Origin: Elmis aenea
Lineage: Eukaryota; Arthropoda; Insecta; Coleoptera; Elmidae
Length of the DNA stretch: 64,000 nucleotides
Assembly: GCA_947652605.1 (NCBI GenBank)
Contig: OX393576.1
Span: 55,342,966 to 55,406,965, forward strand
Direction of reading: 5' to 3'
The stretch's first letter is position 1, and each line of letters opens with the position of its first letter. This document shows, piece by piece, positions 60,406 through 64,000 of the stretch. The notes under the pieces were generated by a model, which was not told the DNA's origin, made no database searches, and saw only the letters and a program-made list of their open reading frames with translations. Made by a program: the position numbers and the translations under genes.

Positions 60406-61305
60406 GGGGAAGGTGGTATATACTGGGACACTTTTTTTAAATTTTGCGTAACTTTTGAACGGCTTAATTTGCATACCTCAAATTGATATGAGATATCCAT
60501 ATTGCTTTAGTTTATCATTGCATATACAAAAAAATATTTAAAAAAATAAAGGTACACAAATAGAGGGACTGTCCCACTATACACCACTTGTCCCCGCATA
60601 AACCACCCCGTGGTACATTGTGGGACAGCAAAAAATATATATGAAATAAAGCATAAGTAATTAAAAATTTTAATTTTTTATTTTAAAAACTTTCACTTTT
60701 CATGGGCATTGAGACATTGTACTTTGAAAAATCAAACTAAAATTGAAAATGTTTCTTTGTTTTTTCAGTGCCCCCAAACGTAGTCGCACCGAAGAAAATA
60801 AGCGGTGCGCTTAACCTACACAGAATATTTTCTTTTTTAACACAGTCTTTATCTCTGTTTTTAGAGAAAGAAAATCTAAAGTCGGAAGTCTTTTTCAGAA
60901 AATTTACCTAATTATCATCATTGTCCCACAATGCACCATGTGATCAATTTTTAAAAGCAACGATTTAATGAAAAACTTGTATGATTATTTTAAGTTTTAA
61001 CATTGTTTATACATTTAATATGCTGTAAGGTACACCTACGCCAAATTTACTAATTGTTGTTAAATAAATAAAAAAGTTTTAGCACATAAACTGAATAACC
61101 ACAAAAAAAACAATGCGCAGTTACCAAACATGCCTCACATGCGCAAGTCACTATGACATTGTTTACGACACATACTGTAGACAGGATATAATGGGACTGC
61201 TTAACCGCTATTTTGATGTAAACAAACTTCAAGTACGGGGTAACAAATGGCCAAAATCTCTGTTGTCCCACTATATACCATGTCCCAGTATATACCATCT
61301 TCCCC
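60406..61305. mobile_element. 900-bp terminal-inverted-repeat element, GGGGAAG ends, TA flanks
   Basis: The ends share 24 of 25 bases: GGGGAAG(G/A)TGGTATATACT followed by GGGACA, inverted at the right end. TA lies on both sides (60404-60405 and 61306-61307). Words of the type GTCCCAC and TATACCA recur inside, including a direct doubling at the right end (61264-61297) and several copies near 60560-60630. A splice-acceptor-like TTTGTTTTTTCAG ends at 60769. No complete transposase is present. TA targets and repeated GGGAC words are compatible with a pogo/Tc1-group non-autonomous element, but the family is not proven. Confidence 0.8.
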
Positions 61306-61490
61306 TACTGTTAAAATATTTTGCCAATAATAAACTATGATGCAAAACAACCTAAACGAATAACCTAACACATCCGATAAACTTGCCACCAAAGTTGTTG
61401 AAAATAGAAAAAGCTAGGTACTTTTATTTAAAAAAATTACAAAATTCTAAATACGTGTAGAACGATTTTAGCGCACGTCACTAACCTATA
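61306..61490. other. Short AT-rich spacer, no gene seen
   Basis: No coding sequence, RNA gene or repeat was recognised between the two elements. Confidence 0.5.
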
Positions 61491-61830
61491 CAAAGTGTCC
61501 CACTTATCGTAAACAGCATGGGGATCTCGTAAAAGGTAAGAGATACATAGTTGGTTAAATAAGTCAAAATGATCGATGATTTAAGAGCAACTATCCTATA
61601 AAAAAAAATTGAAAGTTTGGCGCTTTTCATAAATAAAAAAATAATAACGTTTTTTATTTTTGCTTATAGCTTTCGTATTTAAAATCATACTCAAAATATT
61701 TTTTCACAATACCAGGACACTTTTTTGCGTAGATATATTCGAAATTTGTTCATAAATTGTACTTATCTTCAGTTGTTTTTGTTATTATAACATCAACTTT
61801 CTAATTTTAAATACGGGCCTTAACACCATT
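61491..61830 (+). mobile_element. Half fold-back element related to families F3 and F4
   Basis: After TATA the sequence opens CAAAGTGTCCCACTTATCGT and has GCATGGGGATCT about 30 bp in, as does the end of the element at 57874. Further in, ATCAACTTTCTAATTTTAAA resembles the CTAACTTTCTTATTTTAAAT block of the element at 50859. No inverted partner was found before 62076, so this is an end fragment. The inner limit is approximate. Confidence 0.5.
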
Positions 61831-61894
61831 AAAAAAAAAAATTATTTTCGTTTCATTGATGTATGGGTTGTTAGATTAATTTCTAATAATAACT

Positions 61895-61930
61895 AAGTTA
61901 CTACAATATTATTGTATTTATTAAGTTTAA
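61895..61930 (+). repeat. 36-bp repeat, inverted partner at 63953-63988
   Basis: The stretch around ACAATATTATTGTATTTATT matches the reverse complement of 63953-63988 at 35 of 36 positions. The two lie 2.0 kb apart in opposite orientation and enclose two fold-back elements. They could be ends of a larger composite element or two copies of a dispersed repeat. Confidence 0.7.
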
Positions 61931-62076
61931 TCAAAGTGGCCGGTAAAAAAAAGGTTTCACAAATAAAGTAGCTGTACTGAGTTAAACAAAAAAATCAAGA
62001 TATTTTTTCATTTCATAATAGCTGATGTTTTTTTTTGTAACTATTACTAGATATTAAATATAAATTATGGGTCTAG

Positions 62077-62900
62077 GAAGATTCACCGAAAACCAATTCA
62101 CCGAAAGCAATTCAGCAATTCACCGAATAAGCAATTCACCGAATCATCGAAAAATAAATGGATATAAATTACATGAAATATGTTAATCAAAGATTAGAAA
62201 GTAATATATTGTGACTGACCTGACCATCCTATTTTGTACATTGGTTGCACTCTTTGGGGTTAAGTACTTATTACTCATATTTTTATTGTTTTTAATTATG
62301 GCTTTATAAGGTGGTTGGACCCTCAAACGTTGAGCAATTATTACACAGTAAGAAACAAATAAAACAATGAGAAAGTAATACATTTATTAAGAAAATATTG
62401 TCAAACAATTATAATTTACATAATATTATTTAATATACTTACTATTTTAAAATAATTTGAATTAAAATTAATTTATATTCAGATATTAAGAAAAATTAAA
62501 GATTTATTGTTGCTAGATAACATTGAACAAAATCAAGCATTTCATTTGTGATGATTACATGGTTTAGGCGTTTATCAATAAACCAGTCATAGGAGGATCC
62601 CTTGTTTTCCAAAACAAACGTTTGAGGGTCCAACCATCTTTTAAAGCCATAATTAAAAACAATAAAAATATGAGTAATAAGTACTTAACCCCAAAAGTGC
62701 AACCAATGTACAAAATAGGATGGTCAGTCACAATATATTACTTTCTGATCTTTGATTAACACATTTCATGTAATTTATATCCTTTTATTTTTCGATGATT
62801 CGGTGAATTGCTTATTCGGTGACTTGATATTTGGTGTATTGCTATCGGTGAATTGCATTCGGTGAATTGCTTTCGGTGAATTGGTTTTCGGTGAATCTTC
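62077..62900. mobile_element. Fold-back element with TTCACCGAA block ends (family F5), 824 bp
   Basis: Both ends consist of repeated blocks of the form GCAATTCACCGAA, four or five on the left and six or seven on the right in inverse orientation. They start GAAGATTCACCGAAAACCAA and end with its complement. Inside, arms of about 200 bp are nearly identical (GATATAAATTACATGAAAT, CCATCCTATTTTGTACATTG, AAGTACTTATTACTCATATT, TGGACCCTCAAACGTT). The left arm has an extra CTGAC. A short unique AT-rich centre lies near 62400-62580. Stepwise short repeats at the tips recall classical Foldback (FB) elements. The ORF near 62.3 kb lies in the arm and is not a gene. Confidence 0.85.
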
Positions 62901-62979
62901 AGGATACCTTAAATTATAACATGCGTTCAAAGTATATTGCTTTTTGTTTGATGAAATGTTCTTAAGGCAGCGAATTTTA

Positions 62980-63665
62980 GTCAGCGTTCACAATGAACGT
63001 AGTAGATAGTAGATAGTAAGTAGTAATTAGTAGCTAAAGTGGAAATATATAGAATTAAATGCAAGAGTTATTTTTTCCGGAACGAAAACCGGGAACGAAC
63101 TGATATATTTTTTTAATAGGACTAGAACGAAAAAATAACGGTTTGAAGCCCTGCTTACAGCAAAACAATGTAACCAACGATTAAATATTCCGGCTCAAAG
63201 GGTGCATTTAAGGTTTACAATCTGTTATTTTAACTTAATTTGTTCAATATTTTTTACTGATTGTGGGTGTAATTTTATATTTAAATTGTGCGGCGAAATT
63301 TAAAAAAAAACTATTTCTAATTGTAATTACAAGTGTAGGATATTAATAAATTTGCGAACTAAGCGCATTCCGTAGGAATAGCAATTTGGTGTACAGTGAA
63401 TCTTCAAATTAAAAATTGCTACTGTGACTTGCAACTCGTTAAAATTATCAGTGCCAGGAAAAATAATTAATTTGAAACATTAAAAAATAGATATTTCACT
63501 TTGTTTATGTTTTTTCAATAAACCAGATTTTCATAGTTATAACGTAAATATTACGTTCACTGTGAGCACTTGGGAGTAAAACCAACGATTTCTATGTTTG
63601 TTTTACGTAGATACTAATTATTATCTACTATCTACTATTTACTACGTTCATTGTGAACGTGGACT
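62980..63665. mobile_element. Fold-back element with CGTTCACAATGAACG ends (family F6)
   Basis: Each tip is itself palindromic (GTTCACAATGAAC) and is followed by GTAGTAGATAGTAGATAGTA-type repeats. The right end carries the inverse order. The paired arms are about 55-60 bp, longer if the outer AGTC/GACT is counted. An ACGTAAATATTACGT near-palindrome and a second TACGTTCACTGTGAGC word lie inside the right half (about 63543-63570). No coding content was found. Exact ends and target duplication are uncertain. Confidence 0.7.
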
Positions 63666-64000
63666 TAAAAATACAATTGAATACAATTCATGAATTAAAT
63701 TATTTATTTTAAGCAAAGTATATTAAACAAAAAGAAACTTGCTTAGGAAAAATTACTGTTTCTACAAAGCGAAGATTTCTATTGCTCTTGGAGAGTGGGC
63801 TACACTTTGAAAGCATGCAGTAATTTATATTTAATGGTAATAGTATCTAAAAAATCATAATTATTAAGAAATGTAAAAGATATCTTCAATTTTTTGTGTT
63901 TAATTAAGTAGGTACAACTAGTTTATTTATGTAATTATTGTATGTAATAATATTAAACTTAATAAATACAATATTATTGTAATAACTTACCTACTTATAC
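63666..64000. other. AT-rich DNA at the window end, no gene seen
   Basis: Apart from the 36-bp repeat at 63953-63988 (inverse partner at 61895) nothing is recognised. Confidence 0.5.

Noticed and set aside
61050..61392. Overlapping ORFs of 63 to 82 codons on both strands
   Set aside because: They lie in the right part of the 900-bp inverted-repeat element or cross its end; mutual overlap on both strands and no known domain argue against genes.
62183..62383. Minus-strand ORF of 66 codons
   Set aside because: It lies in a fold-back arm and the mirrored arm does not keep the frame; it is not conserved as coding sequence.

Overview
The window is eukaryotic, AT-rich and almost gene-free. It most resembles constitutive heterochromatin of an insect, and its flank. 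The insect call rests on the mobile elements: a piggyBac relative, hAT elements of the ZMYM1-like and Charlie-like types, a jockey-clade retrotransposon, a LINE of a kind common in beetles and bugs, and many TA-flanked fold-back elements with CAGGGTG ends. A beetle is my best guess, by resemblance from memory only. No complete host gene, rRNA, tRNA, CRISPR array or bacterial-type operon is visible.

Region 1 (1-41792) is one uninterrupted head-to-tail satellite array. The unit is exactly 196 bp. There are 213 full copies with no net length change, plus a 44-bp partial copy where the array stops. The left end runs off the window. Copies fall into three haplotype classes (types 1, 2 and 3, defined at monomer positions 21, 35, 58-59, 70, 80, 115 and 191) in an irregular order that contains recurring multi-monomer modules. 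An invariant 17-mer across the monomer junction matches 13 of 17 positions of the mammalian CENP-B box consensus.

Region 2 (41793-47035) is the array edge and an AT-rich tract with hAT-like termini, a CAGGGTG fold-back element carrying a second nested element, and a decayed inverted repeat.

Region 3 (47036-48642) is a non-autonomous piggyBac deletion copy. Region 4 (48643-54305) holds three further fold-back elements, including a 1184-bp palindrome whose two arms are themselves palindromes, and one weak candidate host exon (49724-49858).

Region 5 (54306-59615) is a fossil nest. One minus-strand LINE reverse-transcriptase gene was hit by three insertions: a hAT element (8-bp target duplication), a 5'-truncated jockey (12-bp duplication) and a palindromic TA-flanked element that keeps two inverted copies of a transposase N-terminal helix-turn-helix coding segment.

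Region 6 (59616-64000) has a 900-bp element with terminal inverted repeats, a half fold-back, and two large fold-back elements, one ending in repeated TTCACCGAA blocks and one ending in a GTTCACAATGAAC motif.

All calls are from reading by eye. Counts, identities and family names are not computed or database-checked.
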